This document shows, in pieces, positions 49,127 to 62,552 of a DNA stretch of 64,000 nucleotides; within the stretch, counting starts at the first letter, position 1; each line of letters opens with the position of its first letter. The position numbers and the translations under genes were made by a program. This DNA is from Paramarasmius palmivorus (Eukaryota; Basidiomycota; Agaricomycetes; Agaricales; Marasmiaceae). The notes beneath the pieces are model-generated. The model was not told where the DNA came from. It made no database searches and was given only the letters and a program-made list of their open reading frames with translations. The stretch lies in the NCBI GenBank assembly GCA_037176845.1, contig JAYKXP010000084.1, positions 124,001 to 188,000 on the forward strand, written 5' to 3'.

Positions 49127-49759
49127 CCAGGGGTTATTCGGCTAGCAACAACAGGGAGCATCGGATTCATCGGATCTCTATTACCACGATGACAATTTTG
49201 GAACAGGACAAGTCCGGCTGGCATGCAGAACGGTAAGGATAACGATGTTGCTGCCATGGACGATGGGTTCACCTTTTCAATAGCTTACCCACTTGGAAAT
49301 TGTTTCTGCAGATGCTGGTCCGAACACGAAAAACAGCTATTTGGCTACAATATCGTCGTTAGCAGAGTAAGGTCTACTCTCCCTCTGCCTGAACATTGGT
49401 TGATACTGATACAAACATGCACTAGGATCTGGATTGCGCGCTGCAGCTGCTTATAATTACTGTACTTAGACACTAGTGAGAGAGCCTTCGAATCTGGTGA
49501 ACAAGAGGGGGAGCAAGGGTGAATTTTGTTTGTCATTTAGATGGATCATATGCTGTTCTCCGAAAAAGTGTGGAATTGACTCTTCAAAGTACGTTAATTC
49601 AATTACAGGGCCGAACTCAAACTTCTCTTTCAGGCTGCTTTCTGGGTTCTCTCCGAGTCCGAGTCGTCAACAAGCGCCATTCATGATGCAATTCCTCTCT
49701 TGAGAAGTACTGGGGACATGTCGGCTTCGCGTTGAAAGGACGAACAGAAAAGGGATCAC
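49127..49759. other. Intergenic, about 630 bases
   Basis: 5' side of the synthase gene and 3' flank of the first GH43 gene. Searched for a glutamine-amidotransferase domain; none seen. Confidence 0.45.
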
Positions 49760-50862
49760 TTACATCGGTACAACATAACCATGGCGGAATTGCGAAGGAA
49801 GCGAATACCCCGTCGATGCACGCCAATCACCGGCGGCAATATTGTTGGTCTCGAAGGGAGCGTAGCCTCTGCCTCTGGTGTAGTCATCGATGAACAGATG
49901 CCACTGTTTCAGTGTCAACGACGTGTATAAACAGGCCCGTAGAGCATTCGTGACTCACCTTGGAGCTATCAAGGTTATTCTGGAAGATGAGAGGTCCCTC
50001 TCCCTTAGGAATTGTTCCGGAACCGATCTGGTTCTTGACAACTGTCCATGTACCGCTGAGGCTAGTAGCACGTGCCTCTTCGATGAGCTCGTTCGGACCG
50101 TTCTTGCTGATCCGGTAGAACGTGTTCGTCGACTTGTCGAGGGCAATTGTAGCATCCATGCCCGCGCCAGTAAGGAAGATCTCAGCAGTGCTGAAACTCT
50201 GGAAATCGCTGGTATAGGACTTCATGATGTACCAGCCTTGGCCCTTGAGGTTGCAAGTCCAGAAAACGAGGTACTGGTTACGCGATGGGTCCCAGATTGC
50301 ATCGGGTGCCCAGGTCATGCCAGCGTTGCTTGGCGAGACGATGCGCAGGGCGGGTGCCGACCAATTCTTCAGGTCTGTAGACTCCCAGACAACGATTCCC
50401 TTTGATCCATTCTCAGTTTCATACACTCCGGTGGCGTATACATTGAGATCCTACATCCTTTGTGAGTAGAATGCGTTGGACAATGGCTTGCGTGGCACTA
50501 CTAACCGTGGCAATGATCCAGAACTTACTGCCGTCTGGGCTACGGATGAGCGAAGGGTCTCGTACACCCTTGGTACCGACGTTGCTTTGGAGTACGAGGT
50601 TTCCGTTGTTGACTGCAGTCCACGAGGCGGGATTGTTGTTGTTGCTCACGGACATATAAATTTGTTCGCCGTTTTGGAACTCTCCTTTAAACTAATGTTC
50701 GAATGTCAGTACTCGTCGGAATGCACGAGAAAAACAGCAGCGCACGTAAACGGCGAGATAGTCTGTGTAGCCCGACTGACGAGGTTCCAATGGCGCTGGG
50801 TCAGCAACTGGTGCAGCCACCACCAATGAGACCAGGCCGAGGAGTACAAAAGACAACTTCAT
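49760..50862 (-). CDS. GH43 glycosidase, secreted, no CBM
   Basis: A five-bladed beta-propeller enzyme family acting on arabinan, arabinoxylan or xylan side chains. Four exons (50746-50862, 50506-50691, 49959-50450, 49760-49903) join without a break, giving about 312 residues. Signal peptide MKLSFVLLGLVSLVVAAPVA is followed by a short pro-like segment ending PRQ. Catalytic candidates: Asp in GVRDPSLIRSPDG, Asp in MTWAPDAIWDP, and Glu in PKGEGPLIFQN. The C-terminus is SQFRHGYVVPM. It is nearly identical in its catalytic part to the next gene, which adds a CBM1 and linker. Intron positions in the shared part are the same, so this is a recent tandem duplication. Exact specificity cannot be read. 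Confidence 0.87.
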
Positions 50863-50921
50863 GGTGAAGAGGGAGCGGATATCGAGGTTGTCGATCACCA
50901 AAGGGGCGCTCTGGTAGGGGA

Positions 50922-50928
50922 TTTTATA
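50922..50928 (-). promoter_or_regulatory. TATA box of GH43 gene 1
   Basis: TATAAAA on the minus strand, 60-66 bases upstream of the start codon at 50862. Confidence 0.5.
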
Positions 50929-51088
50929 CACTCCAGTAACGTTCCCGGACCGTCCTTCATCTACAGTGAACACCCGCTTTGCAATTGCCAATGGGTAATC
51001 CTCGCTTTGAAATGGTCACCATGGAGTGCAGATGACCCGATGTAATAGGCTGCTCAACGACTGAGCGTGAAGGATTTCATACAGCCTT

Positions 51089-51108
51089 CATGTGGAATTT
51101 ATTCCGCT
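51089..51108. repeat. 20-base element shared by both GH43 upstream regions, copy 1
   Basis: Reads catgtggaatttattccgct. A second copy with one mismatch lies at 54209-54228. Both are upstream of a minus-strand GH43 gene (227 and 1,054 bases from the start codons). Confidence 0.5.
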
Positions 51109-51695
51109 CAAGAGTGGGTAATCAATTTAGCCTGGGTTTGCATCAGAATTCCCAGGTATACGATCCTCGCTCGTTCCAAAATTGAACGAGTTCGTCATAA
51201 AATCATCCGAAATCGGACCGAACTTCACAACCTCATCAACGTTCCTCCTCCCATCTGAGTACTAGCTTTCGAAGACCTCTGTTGACGCGTGCCCGTCGGA
51301 CGTGAAGAAGAGTAATACAAGATTCGTCTAAAAGTATTTTAGTTCGATTGCAACCCTCGGGGCAATCAATGATCTAACATCCATGAAGCAAATCTTGGCC
51401 GGGTTATTTGCTACTAACAACGATGATTCCAGTAGCTGACCAGGTCTGAGAGACCAGGTGTCTTGAAGATAAGAAAGCAAAGGGGGCAGTAGCAATTTTG
51501 TAATCATGATTTAACGGCCACTATGTTACAAGCTAAGTATCCTCCCAATGTAAACGAAGCACTTGAATCAGTACATAATACGTTGGACCTGGTTAAGATG
51601 GTAGTCTAGCAGGAACCGGTCGTGATGCAGGTTCTCTCCTTGGCAGTACTAGAGGGCGAGTTGGTATCGTTCAACCAGAATGACAGACAGATCAC

Positions 51696-53155
51696 TCACA
51701 TCGGAACAACATAACCATGGCGGAATTGAGAAGGAAGTGAGTAGCCTGTGGATGCGCGCCAGTCACCTGCAGCAATGTTGGTGGTCTCGAAGGGGGCGTA
51801 GCCTCGACCCCTAGTGTAGTCGTCGATGAAGAGGTGCCACTATTGTGCAGTTAGCAAGCGCAGAACAAAAAATAAAACGTTTTTGACTTGCCTTGCTACT
51901 GTCAAGGTTATTCTGGAAGATGAGGGGCCCCTCTCCCTTGGGGATCGTGCCAGAACCGATCTGGTTCTTGACAACTGTCCATGTACCGCTGAGGCTAGTA
52001 GCGCGTGCTTGCTCGATGAGCTCGTTCGGACCATTCTTGCTGATCCGGTAGAACGTGTTCGTAGATTTGTCGAGAGCAATGGTAGCGTCCATGCCAGCGC
52101 CCGACAGGAAGATTTCAGCAGTGCTGAAACTCTTGAAGTCGCTGGTATAGGACTTCATGATGTACCAGCCTTGGCCCTTGAGGTTGCAAGTCCAGAAAAC
52201 GAGGTACTGGCTACGCGATGGGTCCCAGATTGCGTCGGGTGCCCAGGTCATGCCGGCGTTGCTTGGCGAGATAATGCGCAAAGCGGGCGCAGACCAGTTC
52301 TTCAAATCTGACGATTCCCAGACAACGATTCCCTTCGATCCATTCTCAGTCTCGTAGCTTCCGGAGGCATACACGTTGAGATCCTGGAAATTACTCAAGT
52401 TAGCGGAATGCAACGGGGACATCGGTTTGCGAGTCACTGACTGTAGCAATGATCCAGAACTTTTTGCCGTCTGGGCTACGGATGAGCGAAGGGTCTCGGA
52501 CACCCTTGGTACCGACGTTGCTTTGGAGTATAAGGTTTCCGTTGTTGACTGCGGTCCAAGAGGCGGGATTGTTGTTGTTGCTCACAGACATGTAAATCTG
52601 TTCGCCATTCTGGAACTCCCCCTTGAACTATATAGCACACCATCAGTGTGTAGCGCAAGAGGGACAAAAAATGGCGCACATAAACGGCGAGATAATCGGT
52701 GTATGTAGCTGTTCCTGTGTTTGCTGGTGGTGAAGAGGTTGTTGTTGTCGTTGTGCCTCCGCCACCACCGGTGCCAGGAATGCATCTATCGACAACGTTT
52801 AGAAGTTGGCACCAACTCTAATTGTAACAACTCTTGCGCACTGATAATAATAATCATTTTGCTTGACGCATGTCGATCCTGAGTCACAAGCAGTCTGAAG
52901 AGACAAGCTCAGTCAGTGACTCAATCACGGCTGTGGGTAGGCGAACATACCGAGCCTGTCCAACCGATACCACCGCCTGGTAGACTGTTACCGTTCATAT
53001 TCGCAGCATAGACAAGACCACTTACACTACAAAAAAAGTCAGTAACGGTTGTACATCAAAACAATAAGCTGAATGCTTACCTGTCCCCAGACGGGTACGG
53101 CGAGAGCCTGACGAGAAAGAACCGCCAGAATAGCGAAGGGGAGCAACTGTAACAT
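51696..53155 (-). CDS. CBM1-linker-GH43 glycosidase, with a one-base exon
   Basis: Secreted GH43 enzyme with an N-terminal cellulose-binding module. Exons: 53081-53155 (signal peptide MLQLLPFAILAVLSRQALA, then VPVWGQ), 53026 alone, 52951-52976, 52842-52894, 52680-52785, 52442-52627, 51892-52383, 51696-51839. Joined, the module reads VWGQCGGIGWTGS then TACDSGSTCVKQNDYYYQC, a complete CBM1 with aromatic binding residues. A Gly/Thr/Ser linker (about TGGGGGTTTTTTSS) leads to the catalytic part, which carries GVRDPSLIRSPDG, WAPDAIWDP and KGEGPLIFQN. The first Cys of CGG needs the single T at 53026 between two normal introns. The intron after 51892 uses a GC donor (AAG/GCAAGT); the tandem paralogue has GT there. 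No frame break. Confidence 0.9.
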
Positions 53156-53207
53156 TCTGTCAAGTAGCACTGGGTTACTGCCTGTTAGCCAGAGTGCCTT
53201 GAAGATG

Positions 53208-53214
53208 GTTTATA
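53208..53214 (-). promoter_or_regulatory. TATA box of the CBM1-GH43 gene
   Basis: TATAAAC on the minus strand, 53-59 bases upstream of the start codon at 53155. Confidence 0.45.
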
Positions 53215-54208
53215 TCTCATTCGATGGGCCTTCAGGAACAGACGTGAAGCCGGGCTTACTGAACAATAATGCCCTCGCCGAGGGCTCTGAGTGTACGCCC
53301 AGAGTTGGGTAATTGAGGCTAAAGCATTCATCCATCGAGATTTTCCGAGAAAGATTTCTTCATCAAGGTAAGCCGTTGAGACCAGTGCACCCGGGTGCCA
53401 CCTATCAGCACGTGTTAGTCAAACGAAAGGTAAAAAGGATCTTGATTGCGATGAGTCTCACTGAAGTTAATGAATCGAATAAATTCCGGGACATACGTAG
53501 TAACTAGTTACGGGAATAGAATCTCTGTTCAGGCACATTTTCATCATTAGACTGTTTCCGGAGTAGTAGTGAACGTCAGTACGGGAAAATTTTCAGCGTC
53601 TGGAAGAGAAAGCAGCACACCTGAGAACCCCAGTTTTGACCCATGCTTTACTCTATCTCGTCTCTTATCTCGTCTTCAGGGTTGACATGAACATCCCGCG
53701 TTTGCCGTAGATTTTCCTGGCCTTCCATAGGCCGACTCCGTCGCTCGCGCGTATAATATGCAGGTTGTCGTCGTAACCTATGCTAGTTTGTCATGGAGAG
53801 TTGTACAACAGGATGGTAAAGTCGATCTAGTACGCAGTTGTTTCTGAGTGAAAAGTGAGTAGCTATAAACGAAAACAGAGCTCAGAGTTGAAACGGTGAG
53901 GGAACGCACCATCCTCTCCTTCAAGTGATTATATGTTCGAGCCTTCCGCCTCCGGTTGCATGCTTAATTTACTGTGCAATCTTATAGCGTTTGCAAGCAG
54001 AGAGTTGTACATGGTGGTTGATGGTTAAGCTTGCTTTGGGCGCCTACTTATGTACTGTAGCGAGTCCGAGTCCGAGCAGCCTCCAGAGCGCAGATTCCCT
54101 GCGATGAGTACGCTCACTATACTTCTCAGAACAGCTCTGCTAGACGTTCAATATGATATATCAACATGCGATGATCTCGTGCAGTGATTCTAGCGTTAAG
54201 AACCTGTA

Positions 54209-54228
54209 CATGTGGAAGTTATTCCGCT
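54209..54228. repeat. 20-base element shared by both GH43 upstream regions, copy 2
   Basis: Reads catgtggaagttattccgct, 19 of 20 identical to the copy at 51089-51108 and in the same orientation. Confidence 0.5.
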
Positions 54229-54601
54229 GCTACAGAATGTAATTATCCTGGTCGTGTCATCCGATTGCTTCAATGCTCAACCACACATGGTTCATAAGAA
54301 TCTCATGAGCCAAAAACCTCTGAGCGGGCCGTGTCTTGTTACAGCGGTACGCGTTATCCAGGCACGTATGTTCAGCGTTCACCTTTAGACCCGACGTTGA
54401 ACCGACGCAGTTTGAACACTTATTCGAATTTGATTCTCTCAGGATCAGAGTGATACTTCTCCCAGGACCCACGCACAGGAATGAGCTAAACCTCATCCAT
54501 GGCTATATGATACCCTAATATCGGCCTGTAAGAGAAATCGACAGCAGTAATCAATCCTGAAACTAGAGAAACAGAAAATATGCGAACAATCGTACAGCAA
54601 A

Positions 54602-56255
54602 TCATACAATCCCAGATTTGACCTTGTTCTGCCCTTCCAACATCTTCAAATGACCCATCCCACAAGCTCCAATGGTCCAATCGCTTACTAGGCGGTACTT
54701 TCGCGGAGATGTGCAGTTGTCAACAGCACAAGTCTGATGACCCTTCGCAGGTGGCTTTGTCGGGACGGACACTAACGACGAGGATTCAAGAAGGAACGTC
54801 GGTACCGAGAACGAAAGAATCATCTGCGCTTGTTCCTTGCCCTTGTCTGTTGTCGGAGGCTTTGCCAAATTACCAGCGGCATCAGTAGAGCCTATTTGCT
54901 GTGGTGCCTCGACTTCAGCCTCCTTAGTCACGGGTGTTACGTCCGCAACTACGCTCGCCGTAGTGTTTGTAGACGGGTCAACACCAGCGATATCCGTTTT
55001 GACGGGATCAGTGTCCATAGCCTCGGAATTGGCGGCAGGCTCGGCAGGCTGAATATCAATGTCCATAGCATCCCCAGCTGGTTGCGCAGGCTCAACAACA
55101 GCTATCCGTGACGTCGAAATCCACCTGAACATCGGTATCTGGTAGGCTTCTTCGACATAACCGCTGCCAGTACCACTTGCATGGTCCTCATCGACCTCCT
55201 CTTCTTCACCTTCGACTTCTTCTTCGTTCCCTTCACCCTCATTTTCATCGTCGTCACCAGCATCCGATCCAGCGGTAGACGCCTTAGCCGTTGTACGTCC
55301 ACTTCTGCCAGTTTTGCCTCCTCGTGTAGCTGTGGTGCGCTTCCCGCCTCTCATGACAGGTGTTACGCCGCCACTAGCATTGGCTGTACCTCGTTCACCT
55401 TTTTTAGCCCGAGGTTTTGACTGTTTCCTCAACAGTCGGTTGATCGTCTCCAGCTTTTCATCCTCCAGCTTCTTCTCAGAAAGATTCTTCCGCTTACGAG
55501 CAGTTTCTTCTCGTCGAAGTGCCAACTCGGTCTCATTGAGCTGCTTTTTGCGAGGATTGGGTTTGTGGTCCAGTAATGCGGCATCTGTGTCGTTTTCTGG
55601 AATGGAATGAATAACATGTAATTCAAGAGGAGGATAGTACCCACCGAGTGATACATGTGAGGGATCAACCACATTTGCTAAAACGGCTTGACGAGTCGTC
55701 ATAGGTCTGGTGGACCGAGACGGTCCTGCCATGGTGCTTTCGTCGTCATCGTCATCTTCATCCTCTTCCTCGGATGATTCCACGTCTGCAAAACAAATTA
55801 GAGCATAAATAATAATGATAACCTCGACACTCACCCTGGATCCTTCTTCGAGACCTGACCGCAGCGCTCCTCTTGGATGTAGACGAGGGCTGGGCACGAG
55901 TCCGTACTTCCTCAGGAACAGGCGTTGCCGAGTTCGACGTCGAACTAGGGACCACAGGAAGTTTGAGTTTAATTTTGAGAGTACGTGGACGCTTTGGTGA
56001 CGCATCGTCGTCGTCCAGCTCGTCGTCATCGCCTTCAATGTCGATCTGGCCGTCTGCACCAGGGTCCTCTTCGTCAAATCCTTCACCTTCGACCTCTTCT
56101 TCGACGTCAACCTCAGCTTCACCTTCGTCTTCGGCCTCTACTTCAGCTTCAACTTCCTCCTCCTCTTCCTCCTCCTCCTCGACCTCTTCTTCCCCTTCAT
56201 CATCATCACTAATTTCTCGCATAGAAGGTTGATTCGTCCTTCTTCTTAGCTGCAT
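54602..56255 (-). CDS. IES2: INO80 chromatin-remodelling complex subunit B (Ies2 / PAPA-1 type)
   Basis: A nuclear subunit that stimulates the INO80 nucleosome remodeller. Two exons, 55835-56255 and 54602-55784, with a GTGAGT donor. The N-terminal part is dominated by Glu/Asp runs (EEEVEEEEEEEEEVEAEVE). The PAPA-1 region is QLNETELALRREETARKRKN followed by LSEKKLEDEKLETINRLLRK. The C-terminus has a HIT-type zinc finger candidate: CAVDNCTSPRKYRLVSDWTI then GACGMGH. That arrangement equals animal INO80B (ZNHIT4). The coding frame is unbroken over 1.6 kb. On the opposite strand the acidic tract gives a false Ser-rich ORF, which is ignored. Confidence 0.87.
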
Positions 56256-57050
56256 TTCGTTATACTCTGGAGTCGAACTCGCTGGTGAAAGTGAAGAGTC
56301 GGGTTGATATGTCCTAGTCGACGCTGCCGCTGCTAGCGAATAAGAATTCGAGAAAGTTGGAGAAGAAAGGTTACAAGGTCACACCTCGCGTCGGATGAGA
56401 GTTTTGTTGATTAGTTTCTTCCATAATGGGCTGGATCTGATGTATAGAAATCTTTTACTGTTTCGGTTTCGAGGCGGTGAGGAAATAATTGCCGCCGAGG
56501 TACAAAGCCGAGCGTAGTTCCGTTGACGGTCACCTGATGAACGCGCGTGGTGTCCTTTCTCTCATCCTGGCTGCTGGACTACGTTCATAGGTATGTTTTA
56601 TTGCAATGGTCTTTGGGAAAGCGGTTAGTATATGTATATATTTAAGATTAGAATTATATTGACAACGGCAAGGTTTCAACGCCCCCGGAGTGAACGGCGC
56701 CATCGGCACTTACGGATTTACACTAGTTTTACACCCACATACAATGTCGTCAGGTTCTTTTTTTTGCGCGGAAGTGAGCATGGGAATGTGATGATCATAA
56801 AGGACCCTTTACTCCAATGAGTGTAACAAAGAATGTCAGAAGGACTGCGACTTCATATCACTATGACTGATAAATATACCATCATATTGACAGCCTGAAG
56901 CCTTTTTCAAGAAACGTTCGTGCTAGGTGTTAGCTCTATCAGATTGCAAAATGATGCATGAACCATGAACTATCTGGTTTGGCAATAGCAGATACCTGAG
57001 ATAGTCACGTACATATCCCGATAACGAAAGAAACGATCCTACTGCAAGAC
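56256..57050. other. Intergenic, about 800 bases
   Basis: Promoter of the INO80 subunit gene. Short T and A runs only; nothing recognised. Confidence 0.4.
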
Positions 57051-57713
57051 TTAGCGGGCGGGTTGCTGGTAGAAATCGGGGTCAAATGGACGGTCTAATG
57101 TTATGTTAGACGAGAACACACATAAAGTCGAGCGGGAAGTCGTCAACGGAGGACCCAGCTCTTTGCAAAGTGATGCCAACACGGAAGAATTTACTGTAAA
57201 ACAGCCGGTGTTCGTCGGTATCGGTAGAAAGGAAAGCCAAAATCGCAGAATCTTGGACTGAAGAATCACACTCCAGATATAGAGGCGAAAGGATGGGTGT
57301 GTTGATTGTTGAGATTCGCTTCTTTGTTATGCAGGCTACCCTGGCAGCTATTACTTCAGGAACATTCCACAATGAGCCCGGAGACCCCAGTGAGCAACAA
57401 GATAACAATGAACATTAAGGGTCTTGAAATTCTCCCGAGAGTCTGCAAGCTTCTGTACCCAGGATAGAACCTTTCGACAGCAACAACGCTAACCGCAAGC
57501 GCACCTGCGAAGGCTGACTCGGAAGGGGTGAGCTGATTGAATAGCTCCAAGTCTCTGTGGCAAAGTATAGAAATCAATATATAGTCCCCAGAGACAGCAG
57601 GCTACCCTCAGAACGCCTATCCTGGTAGTCTTCGAGACCAATGGTGGATGTTGGTGAGAAAGAGCAGTCCGGCAATTATCAATTTCGGCCGGCTTCTCCG
57701 TTAGAGCCAACAT
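57051..57713 (-). CDS. Hypothetical, possibly membrane-associated protein
   Basis: I do not recognise this gene. Overlapping frames on the minus strand give LFNQLTPSESAFAGALAVSV and a hydrophobic helix PLMFIVILLLTGVSGLIVE, then a C-terminal piece that could end DFYQQPAR at 57051. Several short introns would be needed to link them and I could not fix the joins. The start may lie as far as 57713. It is divergent from CDC7. Low confidence that this is one gene. Confidence 0.3.
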
Positions 57714-58040
57714 TGACGTTCAGTGCACGCGCCCACGCGCGTCAAAGGAATTTGTTCAACCACTACTCTTTCCTTCGTTCCACCACCTTCTGGCATGTTA
57801 TGGCCACTGTCCTTCTTTCCCAGCATTCTTCAAATCCCCTAGAACGTTGTTCATCCGATGTTCGTCCTGGAAACATGTTCAACGGTTTGCTCAACAAATC
57901 AGCGACACCGTCGTCCGATCCAATAAAGCAAGAGAACTACATCAAACATATAAACTTCGGTCATACCTGCGATTAAATACGGAGCAAATGGACCACCAGT
58001 TCGGACTAGGAGTGCTGTTTGCGTGGATCAGGACGAAGAC
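57714..58040. other. Upstream region of CDC7
   Basis: About 330 bases between the hypothetical gene and CDC7. An in-frame GTG at 58023 precedes the first ATG, so a short upstream exon of CDC7 is possible. No other element. Confidence 0.35.
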
Positions 58041-60597
<2,557 letters not shown>

Positions 60598-61030
60598 AGG
60601 GAGTAATCCTTTTTCATGCATTTTGTAGTTTTAATACCCCATCACAGCACTTTACGGGAAAGGACCTTCTCTATAATCATGTATGTACTGCAGAATCGCT
60701 AGCCGTGAAAGCGACTCTTGTACTGGTACTAATACTTGCAATGGAATGTAACGTTGTCTTCGATGGCGCCAGGGAGCTTCGCTGAAATGACATGGACGGG
60801 TTCCGTGATGCACTGTATTGACTTCAGGACTATAGGCTTCTGGTTTTGAGATGTTCAGAAATCAATTCCATTACGCGTATCCGGTAACATAGAGATACTG
60901 TATGTTTATATGGAACACGCCATCACGTCTTCGAAGATATCCAGTCGCCCTAAAACACGACTACTAGAACCTGAACTCGATGTTAACCATCAGCACGAAC
61001 GGAAGAGGAGAATAGAGCACACCTTGACAT
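60598..61030. other. Intergenic between convergent CDC7 and mL54
   Basis: About 430 bases of 3' flanks. Nothing recognised. Confidence 0.4.
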
Positions 61031-61437
61031 CTATTGAGTGAGTAAGAAGTTCCTCTCCTTTATCCTCTGTTTGTTTTCTCGCCGTCTCTGCGTTCTCTCA
61101 AACTTTCCGCCTGGTCCGTCGTTCTCTATTTCCTTTGGACGAAGTATTGACCACAACCAATCAGGATATTCCTCGTCTGGTTTTGCAAGCACAGGTTCTT
61201 GACCTTTGAGGTAGTTTAAACCAGGGAGAACGGTATCAGCTGGGCATGCAGATTTCGGTGGGGTGACTGGCAAAGATTCTGGTATTAGCCTTCGTCGCAT
61301 AGGGTGAATAAAGGTACTTGCTATATACCTTTCGATTTAACTTCGGCTGGAGCATCCTTTGTAGCGAATGCCCGATATCTGCATACTGTGCAGACCGTGC
61401 TTCGTGCGCGTCGAGCAGAGAGAGCAAGGAAAGACAT
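61031..61437 (-). CDS. MRPL37: Mitochondrial large ribosomal subunit protein mL54
   Basis: A 118-residue protein of two exons (61329-61437, 61031-61278). The N-terminus MSFLALSARRARSTVCTVCR is Arg-rich without acidic residues, a likely mitochondrial presequence. The body has LPGLNYLKGQEPVLAKPDEE then YPDWLWSILRPK, the mL54/Mrpl37 signature, and ends in a basic helix (RRRENKQRIKERNFLLTQ). Length and architecture fit the family. The intron is 50 bases with a GTATAT donor. Confidence 0.88.
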
Positions 61438-62239
61438 TGAATCCGTGGGAAATTCAAAAGGATCCGGATAAGTCAGGCGTTTTACACTGCAACACCATCA
61501 CTGTCAGTCGCCACCCATGAATACGACCAGCTGGGACTTGGTTTCGATCCAGCCAAGCAAGTTCCTCAACACGGCCCCACCGAGATCACGTTCTTGCTAC
61601 TTGATCCAAGATGCACGTCAAGTCGTAGAGGAGACAAAGATTGCCAGCTTGACTTACCTCGGGAATGCTCGCTTTTTCGGTTCTTGAACGCTATGTTAAT
61701 ACACGCTACAGCGTAAACGTCAGCGCCAGGCTCCTTCCCACCCGTACTAATGAAGTATCTACATCAACACGACATAACTCAGGCAGATACTTCATAGGAC
61801 TCAGTGGAAACATCGAACTGGTGAGTAAGGGGTATTTAATCCATACTGAGTTCTGTCTAGTGAAGTAGCACGATATCCAAAGACGCGGGAGCTACTTCGT
61901 AATTAGAGACTGCATAATGGACCCTAGCCTAGCCTGGCATCCGTCTCTTTACGCCACCTCGTCAATCATTTACGGAAGTCGTATCGACCAATTCATCTCA
62001 TCCAATTTGTTGGCATGGTTTTCAGAAACTTTTACGATGGGAGTTGCTGCGTACAAGTATGTCATTGGTTCTTCGGAATTTCTGTTCGTCGATAAGTTTT
62101 CACTCAAAAATACAAGGGTTTTTCTCCACTCCTTTCCTAATGACCCCAATCCAATGACCTTCTAACCACAACGAAAGCGAACCGAATGGAAAGCGTAGTG
62201 TTCATTTATAGCAAGTAGGGACTGGAAGCTCCCCTTCAA
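61438..62239. other. Intergenic, about 800 bases
   Basis: Short ORFs at 61665-62165 show no family signal. Nothing recognised. Confidence 0.4.
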
Positions 62240-62552
62240 TTATTGACCATTAGTCTGTGCTGGTGATGAGGGTGACTTGCAAGACCTATTGAGGTGGCGT
62301 TGAAGATCATGCTTGGCGCGATAGGTTTTGTCGCAGTAAGGGCATGCAAAAGGCTTCGTGCCCTCATGCGCGCGTTTATGATCTACAAGGAAGGTCAGTA
62401 TCTGTGCAGCGTGCGGCCCGAGGACGAGTATTCGACTAACAATCAATGTTTTGCTTGGTGGTGTAGCTTTTATTGCATTTATCACAACGGTATTTTCGAT
62501 GGTTTTGTCCGCCGGCAAAAACAGTGTTAGTGTTATGGGTCGGAAATATCAT
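62240..62552 (-). CDS. Small two-finger C2H2 zinc protein
   Basis: Two exons (62441-62552, 62240-62382) give 84 residues from MIFPTHNTNTVFAGG. Finger 1 is CDKCNKSYTTKQNIDYHKRAH (split by the intron), a C-x2-C-x12-H-x3-H pattern. It is joined by a classical EGTKPFA linker to finger 2, CPYCDKTYRAKHDLQRHLNR plus SC, with Cys as the last ligand. The intron has a GTTAGT donor. The frame stays open upstream of the ATG, so extra 5' exons are possible. Probably a DNA-binding protein, as two fingers and a TGEKP-like linker suggest; targets unknown. Confidence 0.72.

Larger units (their letters stand above)
50863..51695. other. Promoter region of GH43 gene 1 and 3' flank of GH43 gene 2
   Basis: Contains the TATA box at 50922, the 20-base element at 51089 and, on the minus strand, GGCTAAA at 51126-51132. 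GGCTAA-type sites bind xylanase activators in ascomycetes; whether this holds in basidiomycetes is unknown. Confidence 0.4.
53156..54601. other. Intergenic, about 1.4 kb, upstream of the CBM1-GH43 gene
   Basis: Holds the TATA box, a GGCTAAA at 53318-53324 and copy 2 of the shared 20-base element at 54209. No ORF of note. 3' flank of the INO80 subunit gene at the right. Confidence 0.4.

Noticed and set aside
49127..49759. Hidden glutamine-amidotransferase domain upstream of the synthase
   Set aside because: No matching peptide in any frame of the interval.
52976..53155. Treating the CBM1 gene as frame-shifted
   Set aside because: Two normal introns flanking a single T give the exact CBM1 sequence, so a break need not be assumed.
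55181..56232. Long Ser-rich and Arg-rich ORFs opposite the INO80 subunit gene
   Set aside because: They are the reverse of Glu/Asp codon runs and have no independent support.
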